Assembly (NCBI RefSeq): GCF_023100845.1
Contig: NZ_CP095864.1
Location: 434,001-498,000 of the forward strand
Origin: Gordonia sp. PP30
GTDB lineage: Bacteria; Actinomycetota; Actinomycetes; Mycobacteriales; Mycobacteriaceae
DNA length: 64,000 bases
Reading direction: 5' to 3'
The notes under the pieces were generated by a model. The model was not told the DNA's origin. It ran no database searches and saw nothing but the letters and a program-made list of their open reading frames with translations. Positions 1 through 7,887 of this stretch are shown piece by piece (position 1 is the first letter of the stretch; each line of letters begins with the position of its first letter). Both the position numbers and the translations under genes were made by a program.

Positions 1-244
1 AGGCGCCGCCGAGATAGCGGAGACCGTCGACGACGCCGGGATGCGAGGTGACCACCGCGCCGAGTCCGGCGGTCCCGGCGAGGATCAGGATCGCGTCGCT
101 CACGGTGCACAGCGCGATCACCGGCAGCACGTGCGTCGCGGTGAGGCCCTGGCGCAGCACGAAGAGGTTCTGCGGGCCGATGGCGGCGATGAGGCCGAGG
201 GTGGTCGCCAGTCCGGTGGCGGCGACGAGGAGCGCGGTGTTCAC
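1..244 (-). CDS. lysE: LysE/ArgO-family amino-acid exporter, N-terminal part
   Basis: The reading frame starts at a GTG (complement of 242-244) and runs off the left edge of the window, so only the first 81 residues are visible. They begin MNTALLVAATGLATTLGL and contain IGPQNLFVLRQG at about residues 23-34, which matches the GPQN-F-LRQG signature of LysE/ArgO basic-amino-acid exporters in the first membrane helix. A second hydrophobic helix follows (about residues 40-63). Members of this family export lysine, arginine or related compounds across the cytoplasmic membrane. The gene is divergent from a LysG/ArgP-type regulator at 308, the classical arrangement in Corynebacterium and mycobacteria. 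The exported substrate cannot be settled from the fragment. Confidence 0.9.
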   Translation of the reverse strand, partial: MNTALLVAATGLATTLGLIAAIGPQNLFVLRQGLTATHVLPVIALCTVSDAILILAGTAGLGAVVTSHPGVVDGLRYLGGA

Positions 245-307
245 GATTCTCGACGCTAGGTCCGCGGTTCTGCTGAGTCCAGCGAATGATTTTGATGAAA
301 CATTAGA
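245..307. promoter_or_regulatory. lysE-lysG divergent control region
   Basis: This 63-bp intergenic stretch is strikingly A/T-rich at its right end compared with its surroundings. It contains the dyad AATG (285-288) / CATT (301-304) separated by 12 bases, of the kind LysR-type regulators bind. By analogy with LysG/LysE, the regulator would activate the exporter from here when intracellular basic amino acids accumulate. No promoter elements can be assigned with certainty. Confidence 0.45.
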
Positions 308-1258
308 ATGATTGATATGGAGCTGAGTTCGGACGGATTGCGGACCCTGACGGCGGTGGTGCAGGAGGGGTCGTTCGACGCCGCGGCCACCGCCCTCGAC
401 CTGACTCCCTCGGCGGTGAGCCAGCGGATCAAGGCGCTCGAGCAGTCGGTGGGTCGCGTCCTGGTCCGACGTACCAAGCCCGCGCGGCCGACCGTCGACG
501 GCGAGATCCTGCTGCGGCTCGGCCGGCAGTGGCAGCTGCTGGTCGACGAGGCCGGAGCCGAGTTCGCGTTGCAGGAGGCCGTCGCCGACGACCCGCGCGA
601 CCGGCCGCGCGTGGCCGTGCGGATCGGGTGCAACGCCGACTCGCTCGCGACCTGGTTCCTGCCGGTGCTCGCCGACTTCCACCGTGCGCATCCGGTGACG
701 GTGGAGGTGCGGCGCGACGACGAGAGCGTGACCGCCGACCTGCTCCGGTCCGGCGACGTGATCGGCGCGGTGACCTCCGATCCGATCGTCGTGCGCGGCT
801 GCCGGACCCTCGCGCTCGGCGCGCTGCGCTACTTCCCAGTGGCATCGCCCGAGTTCGTCGCGCACTGGCTGCCGCACGGGCCGGTCGCCGCCGATGTCGC
901 CCGGGCCCCGATGATGATGTTCGACCAGAACGATGCGGTGCAGCGGCAGACGCTGGCCCAGCTGGCGCCGATGGCCGGCCGGCTGTCGCCGCCGGTCAAC
1001 CTCATGCCCGCGGCGAGCGAGTACCGGCGGGCGATCGCGGCCGGCATGGGCTGGGGCGCGATCCCGCAGACGGAGCTCGACGATCCGGTGATCGGCGCGG
1101 GTCTGGTCCGGCTGTCCGACGAGCCCATCGACGTCCCGCTGTACTGGCAGCACTGGGGCCTGCGGTCGCCGCTGCTGGGGGCGTTGACCGAGCTGGTGGT
1201 CGTGCATGCCGCCGTCGGACTGGTACCGGTGTCCGAGAGTTCATCTACCGGTCGGTAA
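308..1258 (+). CDS. lysG: LysR-family regulator, LysG/ArgP type
   Basis: A 316-residue LysR-type transcriptional regulator. The N-terminal winged helix-turn-helix is at about residues 6-65 (LRTLTAVVQEGSFDAAATAL, then PSAVSQRIKALE). The substrate-binding domain follows from about residue 95. The SAVSQRIKALE wording is typical of the ArgP/IciA/LysG branch, and divergence from a LysE-type exporter supports that assignment. It should activate the exporter in response to lysine or arginine. Two starts are possible, ATG 308 and ATG 317, and neither has a convincing ribosome-binding site. Confident in family, less so in ligand. Confidence 0.85.
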   Translation: MIDMELSSDGLRTLTAVVQEGSFDAAATALDLTPSAVSQRIKALEQSVGRVLVRRTKPARPTVDGEILLRLGRQWQLLVDEAGAEFALQEAVADDPRDRPRVAVRIGCNADSLATWFLPVLADFHRAHPVTVEVRRDDESVTADLLRSGDVIGAVTSDPIVVRGCRTLALGALRYFPVASPEFVAHWLPHGPVAADVARAPMMMFDQNDAVQRQTLAQLAPMAGRLSPPVNLMPAASEYRRAIAAGMGWGAIPQTELDDPVIGAGLVRLSDEPIDVPLYWQHWGLRSPLLGALTELVVVHAAVGLVPVSESSSTGR

Positions 1259-1320
1259 CGGTCGCTGTCCGGACACTCCGGCGTCGCTGGAAGTTCAAGT
1301 GACACCGGAAAGCTGGCCGG

Positions 1321-3018
1321 GTGCGACATTCCGGACCCGATCCCGCTTCCGCCCAGTTCCCGCCCCGCCGCTCGGCCGGCGTCTCCCGGCGCACCTTCGT
1401 CGGTGCGGCCGGTGCCGGAATCGTCGGCGCGGGCCTGGCCTCGGCGCCACTCGCCGCGGCGCGGCCGGGTGGTGCGGTGTTCGCCCACGGGGTCGCCTCC
1501 GGCGACCCGCTGCCCGACCGGGTGATCCTGTGGACCCGCGTCACGCCGACGCCGGACGCGGCGCCCGGGTCGGGGCGCGGAGCCGGCTCGACGGTGCGGT
1601 GGGAGGTGGCGACGTCGCCGTCGTTCCCGTCGATCGTGGCCGCCGGTACCGCCTCGACCGACGCCTCACGCGATCACACGGTGAAGGTCGACGCCGGCGG
1701 GCTGTCGCCGAAGACGTTGTACTGGTACAGGTTTCGCGTGCTCGACGGCCCCGCGGCCGGGGCGGTGTCGCCGGTCGGCCGCACCCGGACCGCACCGGCC
1801 ACGGCCGACGATCTTCAGCGCGCGACCTTCGGGGTGGTGAGTTGCTCCAACTGGGAGGCGGGGTACTTCGGCGCGTATCGCGAGCTCGCGAAGAAGCCCG
1901 GGCTCGACGCCGTCGTGCATCTCGGCGACTACCTCTACGAGTACGGGCCGGGCGAGTACGGGGGTAAGCACGGACCGGTGCGGCGGCACCAGCCCGCGCA
2001 CGACATCGTGTCGTTGGCCGACTACCGGATCCGGCACGCGCAGTACAAGACTGATCCGGACCTGCGGGCGGCGCACGCGACTCACCCGTTCATCTGCACG
2101 TGGGACGACCACGAGTCGGCGGACAACTCCTATGCGCGCGGCGCGGAGAACCACGATCCGCGTACGCAGGGGTCGTGGGCGGCGCGCAAGGCGCACTCCG
2201 AGCAGGCCTACTACGAGTGGATGCCGGTGCGGCCGCAGGTCGACGCGGACGGGCGGCACGTCTACCGGCGTCTTCGCTACGGGAATCTGCTCGAGTTGTC
2301 CATGCTCGACCTGCGCACCTACCGCGACGTGCAGCCGTCGGCCACCTCGTCGGCCGTCGACGCGCCGGGTACGACGATCACCGGCCGTGCGCAGATGCGC
2401 TGGCTGACCGGCGGGATCGAGACCTCGCCCACCCGGTGGCAGATCGTCGGGAATCCGGTGATGATCTCGCCGATCCTGCTGCCGCCGCTCGATCCCGAGC
2501 GTGCCGCGATCCTCACGGACCTCCTCGGGCTGCCGCGCGGCGGGGTGCCGTTCAACACCGACTCGTGGGACGGCTACACCGCCGACCGGCAGCGGCTGCT
2601 GACGGCGATCGAGAAGAGCGGCCGTCGCAACGTCGTGTTCATCACCGGCGACATCCACATGTCGTGGGCGTGCGAGGTGCCGCGCCGGCCCGCGAACTAC
2701 CCGGCCGGCGGCAACGCCGCGACCGAGTTCGTGGTGACCTCGGTGACGTCGAACAACCTCGACGACACGCTCTCGGTGCCCGAGCACACCCTCGGCCGGC
2801 CCGCCTCGGCGGCGCTGATGGCGACCAACCGGAACACCCGCTGGGTCGACACCGACGCCCACGGCTACGCGGTGCTGACGGTGAGTCCCGCCGCGGCGCA
2901 GATGGATTGGTACTTCGTCGCCGACCGGGCGGTGCGGAACTCGCCGTTCCGCCACGCTCAGTCGTGGCGGGTCGCCTCCGGGACGCGGCGGCTCACGCGG
3001 GTCGCGGGTCCCGCCTGA
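1321..3018 (+). CDS. phoD: Tat-exported alkaline phosphatase D
   Basis: A 565-residue PhoD-family phosphodiesterase/alkaline phosphatase starting at GTG 1321. A twin-arginine signal, SRRTFVGAAG, lies at about residues 22-31, followed by a hydrophobic stretch and an Ala-rich cleavage region, so the enzyme should be exported folded. Metal-binding motifs of the family are visible: HLGDYLYEYG (about 199), WDDHE (about 260), GNPVM (about 379) and FITGDIHMSW (about 440). PhoD enzymes release phosphate from phosphomonoesters and diesters outside the cell and need calcium and iron. Another Tat-exported phosphoesterase lies at 8925, so this segment has two candidate extracellular phosphatases. No obvious PHO box was found in the short upstream gap. 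Confidence 0.93.
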   Translation: MRHSGPDPASAQFPPRRSAGVSRRTFVGAAGAGIVGAGLASAPLAAARPGGAVFAHGVASGDPLPDRVILWTRVTPTPDAAPGSGRGAGSTVRWEVATSPSFPSIVAAGTASTDASRDHTVKVDAGGLSPKTLYWYRFRVLDGPAAGAVSPVGRTRTAPATADDLQRATFGVVSCSNWEAGYFGAYRELAKKPGLDAVVHLGDYLYEYGPGEYGGKHGPVRRHQPAHDIVSLADYRIRHAQYKTDPDLRAAHATHPFICTWDDHESADNSYARGAENHDPRTQGSWAARKAHSEQAYYEWMPVRPQVDADGRHVYRRLRYGNLLELSMLDLRTYRDVQPSATSSAVDAPGTTITGRAQMRWLTGGIETSPTRWQIVGNPVMISPILLPPLDPERAAILTDLLGLPRGGVPFNTDSWDGYTADRQRLLTAIEKSGRRNVVFITGDIHMSWACEVPRRPANYPAGGNAATEFVVTSVTSNNLDDTLSVPEHTLGRPASAALMATNRNTRWVDTDAHGYAVLTVSPAAAQMDWYFVADRAVRNSPFRHAQSWRVASGTRRLTRVAGPA

Positions 3019-3078
3019 CGCTGCTGACTCGCGTCCGGACGAGGGAACCGATCCGCCGCCTCGTGCGTCTAACTCTCC

Positions 3079-3966
3079 ATGGGGGATGTAGCGACGACGA
3101 CCGCGATCGATGACGACCACGGCGAGGGCGGCGCCGTGCACGGCGTCTATTCCCGCGCCGAATTGGAAGCGCTCGGACTCGATGCGCGCGAGATCCGGCG
3201 GATGGTCGCGGCGGGCGAACTCGAAATCGTGCGCCGGGGCTGGTACGCGACGCCGGCTCACGACGACAGGGTGCACGCTGCGGTGAAGGCAGGCGGAGTG
3301 CTGTCGGCGCTGCGCGGGTACGGATTCTGGCTGCCGCCGGGGTATCCGGAGGACCATCGCCGGATCACCCGTAACGCCAAGGCCGACAGTGGGTGCCGGG
3401 GGTTCTCGCCGCTGGCCGCGGGCCGGGTCGGGGTCGATCCGGTGGTGATCGCCCTCGAATGCGCCGCCCGCTGCATGAGGGAGGAGGGCTGGATCGCCGT
3501 GTGCGATTCGGTGCTGAACACCTGGAACGTCTCCGCCGAGGAACTGCGCGGCCGGATGGGGCACCTGCCCAAATATGTGGTGGCGATGTTCGGCAAGACC
3601 GATGTGAACTCCCAGTCCGGCACCGAGTCGATCGCGCGCGTCCGGCTCCGGGCGCTTCACTTCTCGGTGGTCGTGCAGCCGCAGATCGCCGGCGTGGGCC
3701 GCACCGACCTGCGGATCGGCCGGATTCTGATCGAGTGCGACAGCAGACAGCACCACACGAGTCTGGAGTCGTACCAGAACGACCGGACCCGCGACCGCAA
3801 AGCGGTGGTCGGCCGCTGGATCACGCTGCGGCTGACCTATGACGACATCCTGTTCGGCTGGGACGAGGTGGTCGAGGACATCCGCGCGATCACCGCGAAG
3901 GACCGTCACCGCCACCGTCCGGGGCGGACGGCCCGGTCTTGCTCGTCGGTCACCCCCGAATGCTGA
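3079..3966 (+). CDS. AbiEi-like N-terminus with DUF559/Vsr-type nuclease fold C-terminus
   Basis: A 295-residue protein of a class common in actinobacteria. The N-terminal part (about residues 22-65: SRAELEALGLDAREIRRM, then GELEIVRRGWYA) resembles the winged-helix domain of AbiEi antitoxins. The C-terminal part (about 180-265) has the pattern of DUF559/very-short-patch-repair endonuclease folds: GTESIARVRLRAL, GRTDLRIG, LIECDSRQHH and a trailing WITLRLTYDDI. Asp and Glu are present at the positions expected for a PD-(D/E)XK core. No AbiEii-type toxin gene is adjacent, so it stands alone. Function is unknown; a role in DNA processing or defence is only inferred. Start ATG 3079. Confidence 0.7.
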   Translation: MGDVATTTAIDDDHGEGGAVHGVYSRAELEALGLDAREIRRMVAAGELEIVRRGWYATPAHDDRVHAAVKAGGVLSALRGYGFWLPPGYPEDHRRITRNAKADSGCRGFSPLAAGRVGVDPVVIALECAARCMREEGWIAVCDSVLNTWNVSAEELRGRMGHLPKYVVAMFGKTDVNSQSGTESIARVRLRALHFSVVVQPQIAGVGRTDLRIGRILIECDSRQHHTSLESYQNDRTRDRKAVVGRWITLRLTYDDILFGWDEVVEDIRAITAKDRHRHRPGRTARSCSSVTPEC

Positions 3967-3968
3967 CC

Positions 3969-3991
3969 CACGAGGGACGATTCCCCTCGTG
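3969..3991 (+). terminator. Hairpin after the AbiEi/DUF559-like gene
   Basis: A perfect 8-bp stem (CACGAGGG 3969-3976 / CCCTCGTG 3984-3991) with a 7-base loop begins three bases after the stop codon. There is no clear T-run, as is usual for actinobacterial terminators. Confidence 0.5.
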
Positions 3992-4061
3992 ACCCGATAT
4001 TCGAGGGCGGCCGACGAGGCATCCGTCGTGAGCCGCGCCCATCCGCGGGTGAAAAGCGGAA

Positions 4062-4094
4062 AACCCCAGATCAGAGCTTCTCTGAACCGGGGTT
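4062..4094 (-). terminator. Intrinsic terminator for tRNA-Gly
   Basis: Read on the minus strand just beyond the tRNA 3' end. AACCCC and TCAGA arms pair across a short loop (plus-strand arms 4062-4075 and 4081-4094, with an internal mismatch) and are followed by GGGGTTTTCC. This is a stem with a short T-run, as expected for a rho-independent terminator. Confidence 0.7.
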
Positions 4095-4099
4095 CTTCG

Positions 4100-4173
4100 T
4101 GGAGCCGATGACGGGAATCGAACCCGCACTCTCAGCTTGGGAAGCTGATGTTCTACCACTAAACTACATCGGC
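4100..4173 (-). tRNA. tRNA-Gly (anticodon CCC)
   Basis: On the minus strand the 7-bp acceptor stem GCCGATG/CATCGGC, the D-arm (GTTTAGTGGTAGAAC), the anticodon stem TCAGC/GCTGA with loop TTCCCAA, and the T-arm GGGTTCGATTCCC are all present. The anticodon is CCC, glycine. The CCA end is encoded (complement of 4100-4102). The discriminator base is T, as usual for tRNA-Gly. Mycobacteria also carry a glycine tRNA beside dcd, as I recall. Confidence 0.97.
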
Positions 4174-4304
4174 ACTGCCGGGTCTGTGCCCTGCGCAACA
4201 CACAGTAGCAAACGCCCGGAGGGGGCCGCGCGGGGCCGTGTGGGGGCCCGCAGAACCGCTGGTCGGCGCGCCGGGAGGGGGCTCGATCCGATAACCTCAA
4301 CAGC

Positions 4305-4871
4305 GTGCTGCTCTCCGATCGCGACATCCGCGCCGAAATCGAGTCCGGGCGTCTGGGGATCGATCCCCACGACCCCGCGATGGTGCAGCCGTCGTCGGTC
4401 GACGTGCGGCTCGACGGGCTCTTCCGGGTCTTCAACAACACCCGGTACACGCACATCGATCCGGCGCAGCGGCAGGACGAGCTGACCTCGCTGGTGGAGC
4501 CGGCCGCCGGCGAGCCGTTCGTGCTGCACCCGGGTGAGTTCGTGCTCGGCTCCACGCTCGAGGTGTGCACGCTGCCCGACGACCTGGCCGGCCGGCTGGA
4601 AGGCAAGTCGTCGCTGGGCCGCCTCGGCCTGCTCACGCATTCCACCGCGGGTTTCATCGACCCCGGATTCTCCGGGCACATCACGCTGGAACTGTCGAAC
4701 GTCGCGAATCTGCCGATCACCCTGTGGCCGGGCATGAAGATCGGTCAGCTCTGCCTGATCCGGTTGTCGTCGCCGGCCGAGAACCCGTACGGCTCGGCGA
4801 GCGTCGGCTCCAAGTACCAGGGCCAGCGTGGCCCGACGCCGTCCAAGGCGTATCTGAACTTTCAGCAGTGA
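4305..4871 (+). CDS. dcd: dCTP deaminase (dUMP-forming type likely)
   Basis: A 188-residue dCTP deaminase, close to the roughly 190 residues of mycobacterial Dcd, starting at GTG 4305. Recognisable parts are the N-terminal [21 protein letters not shown] (about 28-37), [14 protein letters not shown] (about 96-109) and the catalytic block [18 protein letters not shown] (about 114-131), whose Glu is the general base in this family. The C-terminal [13 protein letters not shown] closes over the nucleotide. Mycobacterial and archaeal homologues are bifunctional, deaminating dCTP and hydrolysing the dUTP to dUMP, supplying thymidylate synthesis while avoiding free dUTP. The strong similarity suggests the same here. 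A possibly co-transcribed unknown gene starts 7 bases downstream. Confidence 0.97.
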   Translation: MLLSDRDIRAEIESGRLGIDPHDPAMVQPSSVDVRLDGLFRVFNNTRYTHIDPAQRQDELTSLVEPAAGEPFVLHPGEFVLGSTLEVCTLPDDLAGRLEGKSSLGRLGLLTHSTAGFIDPGFSGHITLELSNVANLPITLWPGMKIGQLCLIRLSSPAENPYGSASVGSKYQGQRGPTPSKAYLNFQQ

Positions 4872-4877
4872 GCAGCG

Positions 4878-5918
4878 ATGACCGAACCGACAGCGCCCCG
4901 TCCCGACTGGATCGGTGACTTCTCGATCCCGGACGACGCCTCCGGGGCGGTGCTGGCGCTCGACTTCGGTCCCGGCGGCATCTGGGCGGCACGACTGGCC
5001 CGTGACCTGACGGTCGAGCGGGCGATCGTCGAATCGCGGATCACCCCGGCCGTTCTCGACGTGCGGATCGCGTCGTATCTGCGCGACGCCGAGCGCGTCC
5101 CGGAGTCGACCGACCCCGCGGTCTTCGCCGAGCTCCGCGACATCTGCCGCCGCGCGCGGCCCATGCTCGTCGCGCGCGACAGTGCGCTGCTCATGGGGAC
5201 CGACCGGCTGCGGCTGGTGACCGTCGACCTCGACACCGTCATGTGGGCGACCGTCCCGGAGGTCAACCGCGCCCACGGGATGATCGTCGAACTGGCCGGC
5301 GACGACCCGGTGGCCGCGGTGTTCCTCGGCCCCGGTACCGACGAGTGGCCCGGCCTCTGGGAAGCGCTCACCGAGCGCGGCTACGCCATGCTGCTCCCCG
5401 AGGACGAGTTCCCGGAGACCTTCGCCGGCGACGAGGAGTCCACCGCCTTGTTCGAGGCGGTCGATTCCGGCGCACCGACCGCCCTGGCCTGGGGAGCCGC
5501 TCCCGACGAGGACGGCGAGCCGGCGGCACCCGCGCGCCGGAGGTCCGTGCGCCGCAATCGCGTCATCGTGACCGTCGCGGCGGTGGCGCTGGTCGCGGCC
5601 GTCGGTGCCGGTGTCGCGGTGGCGACGATGTCGAACCACGACTCCGGTCCGCACGCCCCGGTCACCGAGGCCGCCGCGTCGGCCTCGGGCACGCCGACCA
5701 CCACCGAGGACGACACCCCGACCACGGCCGAGCCCGCGGACATCCGGGCCGCGCGCGCGGAGATGAAGCGGTACACCCCGCCGCCCACGACGACGTCGAA
5801 GTCGTCGACGGCGACGGTCGCCCCGACCGGTCCGAAGCCCCGGCCCCGTCCGCGGCCGGACAATCGCCGCACCATTCCGAACCCGATTCCCGGCCTGCCC
5901 CCGATCGTCATCGGCTGA
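4878..5918 (+). CDS. Single-pass membrane protein of unknown function, downstream of dcd
   Basis: I do not recognise this 346-residue protein. The N-terminal half (about residues 22-175) is soluble and opens with VLALDFGPGGIWAARL, reminiscent of the first phosphate loop of actin/Hsp70-fold proteins, but no second nucleotide motif is clear. A charged stretch (ARRRSVRRNRV, about 214-224) precedes one membrane helix (about 226-246). After it comes a long Thr/Pro/Ala-rich tail ending in a PRPRPRPDNRR stretch and IPNPIPGLPP. The likely topology is cytoplasmic N-domain, membrane helix, then extracytoplasmic low-complexity tail. The start ATG lies 7 bases after the dcd stop, suggesting co-transcription. 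Mycolate-group Hsp70-like membrane proteins are a possible relative. Confidence 0.7.
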   Translation: MTEPTAPRPDWIGDFSIPDDASGAVLALDFGPGGIWAARLARDLTVERAIVESRITPAVLDVRIASYLRDAERVPESTDPAVFAELRDICRRARPMLVARDSALLMGTDRLRLVTVDLDTVMWATVPEVNRAHGMIVELAGDDPVAAVFLGPGTDEWPGLWEALTERGYAMLLPEDEFPETFAGDEESTALFEAVDSGAPTALAWGAAPDEDGEPAAPARRRSVRRNRVIVTVAAVALVAAVGAGVAVATMSNHDSGPHAPVTEAAASASGTPTTTEDDTPTTAEPADIRAARAEMKRYTPPPTTTSKSSTATVAPTGPKPRPRPRPDNRRTIPNPIPGLPPIVIG

Positions 5919-6258
5919 GCGCTCGCCAGGAGCTTGGCTTCGACTCAGCCGGGCCCGAGGGGCCCGTCTGGTTCAGCCGGCGTGGTGAATGGCCGGTCGG
6001 TGTGACGGACGGCGGCTGGTGGCTCGGGCCGTCGTGCGGCGTGGGTAGACGTCAGCCTGGTGGGGCGCTGTGGCGGCCGACGTGGTGAGTTGCGGGTCGG
6101 GTGACGAGCGGGCGCCGGGCTGGTGTCGAGGGCCGTCATGCGACGTGTTCAGATGCCGGCTTGGTGTGGCGCGGGCGGTGGGGACGGCGTGATGAATGCC
6201 GGGCGGTGTGGTGAGTAGTCGGCAGGCTGGTGTGGCGGGCCGTCGTGCGGCGTGTGGG
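5919..6258. repeat. G/T-rich degenerate repeat tract without a gene
   Basis: About 340 bases with no credible coding frame. The plus strand is strongly biased to G and T and is built of imperfect repeats: GCCGTCGTGCGGCGTG-like units recur near 6031, 6133 and 6241, and GGCTGGTG/GGTGAATG-like units recur between them. In style it resembles the longer tract at 57194-57919. The lipase stop codon (minus strand) forms its right edge. Confidence 0.6.
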
Positions 6259-7692
6259 TCAGGAGGCCTTCGGCTTCGGGCACTCGCTGGTCGCGGGGAC
6301 GCCGCGGAGGCGGGCGTCGAGCCAGTCGAGGACACCCGGATAGCCGATCAGCGCGGCCGACAGGTGCTCGCCGAGCACCTCCCGGTAGGTCGCGTTCGCG
6401 CCGAGCCGGCACTGCTCGGCGTAGAGGTTCCGGGCGCCCTGCGCCGGGATCCAGATCTCCTGCGCGCCGTGATAGATGTACAGCGGCACGGCCGACTTCT
6501 TGTCGGCCATCTGGGTCACCCGGTAGATGTGCTCGGCCACCGCGGAGTTGAACGGATCGGGGTCGCTCGACAACAGCTGCGCCGGAAGCTGGAACGGAGC
6601 GGCGAGGCCGTAGCTGGAGCCGCACGAATCCTTGAACGTCGACGTGGCCAGCTGCGCGCCGAGGTTGTTGGCCATGTCCAGGATCTCCGGCCGTTCCCGG
6701 GCGACGCCGAGGGTGGCCGCGAGCATCACGCCCGTCGCCACGTTCTCGTTCATCGCGCCGGCGAGCATCCGGAAGTCGGCGGGCACGCCGCCGAGGGCCG
6801 CCCCGACCATCCGCGGGACCAGATCCGGCGCGTAGTCGGCGAGCACCTTCGCGGTGCCGTCGGTGGCGATCGCGCCGCCGGAATAGCCGGTCACCGCGAC
6901 CCGGCTGGCCGCGTACTTCGCGGGCGCGTACTTCGCGGCGGCCCGGATGGCGTCGAGCACGATGTGGCCGGCCATGGTCGGCTCGGCGTAGGCCTCGCGC
7001 GGTCCTTCGTGGTCGGGCACGATCACGGTGTAGCCACGGGACAGCGCCCACTGCGTGGTCGGCGGGAACAGGTCGGTCTGGTTGGTCTTGTCGGAGAGGC
7101 CGTGGGCCAGGGTGTAGCCGGCGGTGCACTTGACGCCGAGACCGTTGATCGGGACGTTGTTCACCAGGATCGGCCGGTCGCCGGGCCCGTGCCACGCCTC
7201 CCGCGGCTCGATGACGGTGGCCGTGCCGAAGATCGGCTGGCCCTGGACGTCCGTGGAGCGGTACTTCAGCATCGTCGCGCGGGCGATGGGGACGGTCACC
7301 AGGAATCCCGCGGTGCCCGACACATCGCGGGTCGCCAGCACGTCGCCCGGCTTGCGCTTGTCCAGCCCGGCGGGCCACCGGTCGAACATCGGATCGCCGA
7401 CCGGTGACGGCAGGACGGCATTACGCAGTTCGAGCGTCGCGTGGCTGTAGCCGGGCGCCTGTGCGCGCTGCGGGATGGTCTTCAGCGTCGGGATCGTGGC
7501 CGGCGGCACGATCCGGTCGACGCCGTCGATCACCTGGCCCGGGAGGGGTCGAAGATTCGGCGGGGTGGCCTGGGCGGTGTTCGCCGGACCCGCGGGGCCG
7601 GTGGGATCGGCGGAACTCGGTGAGGCCGAGGCGGCCAGCAGGATCGTCGCGGTGGCGGCGCAGGCGAGGCTGCGGAGGACGGGGCGGCGCAT
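6259..7692 (-). CDS. Secreted lipase (LIP family, PF03583-like)
   Basis: A 477-residue secretory lipase/esterase. The start is placed at ATG 7692, where a typical signal peptide begins (MRRPVLRSLACAATATILLA, Ala-rich to about residue 30). The frame stays open further upstream but that extension is Arg-rich and not signal-like. The alpha/beta-hydrolase nucleophile motif GYSGG has its Ser at about residue 271. A late Asp and a His (GEHLSAAL) complete a plausible triad. The family resembles Candida-type lipases and the mycolate-group secreted lipases that release fatty acids from acylglycerols or polyesters. It is divergent from a secreted beta-propeller gene at 7888, with a shared 195-bp upstream region. 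Confidence 0.85.
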   Translation of the reverse strand: MRRPVLRSLACAATATILLAASASPSSADPTGPAGPANTAQATPPNLRPLPGQVIDGVDRIVPPATIPTLKTIPQRAQAPGYSHATLELRNAVLPSPVGDPMFDRWPAGLDKRKPGDVLATRDVSGTAGFLVTVPIARATMLKYRSTDVQGQPIFGTATVIEPREAWHGPGDRPILVNNVPINGLGVKCTAGYTLAHGLSDKTNQTDLFPPTTQWALSRGYTVIVPDHEGPREAYAEPTMAGHIVLDAIRAAAKYAPAKYAASRVAVTGYSGGAIATDGTAKVLADYAPDLVPRMVGAALGGVPADFRMLAGAMNENVATGVMLAATLGVARERPEILDMANNLGAQLATSTFKDSCGSSYGLAAPFQLPAQLLSSDPDPFNSAVAEHIYRVTQMADKKSAVPLYIYHGAQEIWIPAQGARNLYAEQCRLGANATYREVLGEHLSAALIGYPGVLDWLDARLRGVPATSECPKPKAS

Positions 7693-7887
7693 TGTGTCAA
7701 CGCTATCGTCGGATGACGTCGGTGACGCGCGTCGGACGGTCTCGATTCGACGACAGTTTGAGACTGATGTGGCTGATGTGATTTGGACGTCAAGGTGCCG
7801 GGTTTGGTGTCGTGCACCAATCGGGCAGGCGATTTCCGGACCGCGCGACGATTCCGCCCGCGAGCGGTCGCGAGTAGCGTCGTGCGC

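Noticed and set aside
1666..3915. Long open frame (749 codons) on the minus strand opposite phoD and the AbiEi-like gene
   Set aside because: It is antisense to two well-supported genes, spans their gap and has Arg/His/Pro-rich composition typical of GC-rich shadow frames, with no family motif.
3079..3966. A complete AbiE-type toxin-antitoxin pair
   Set aside because: No nucleotidyltransferase (AbiEii) gene lies on either side; neighbours are phoD and tRNA-Gly.
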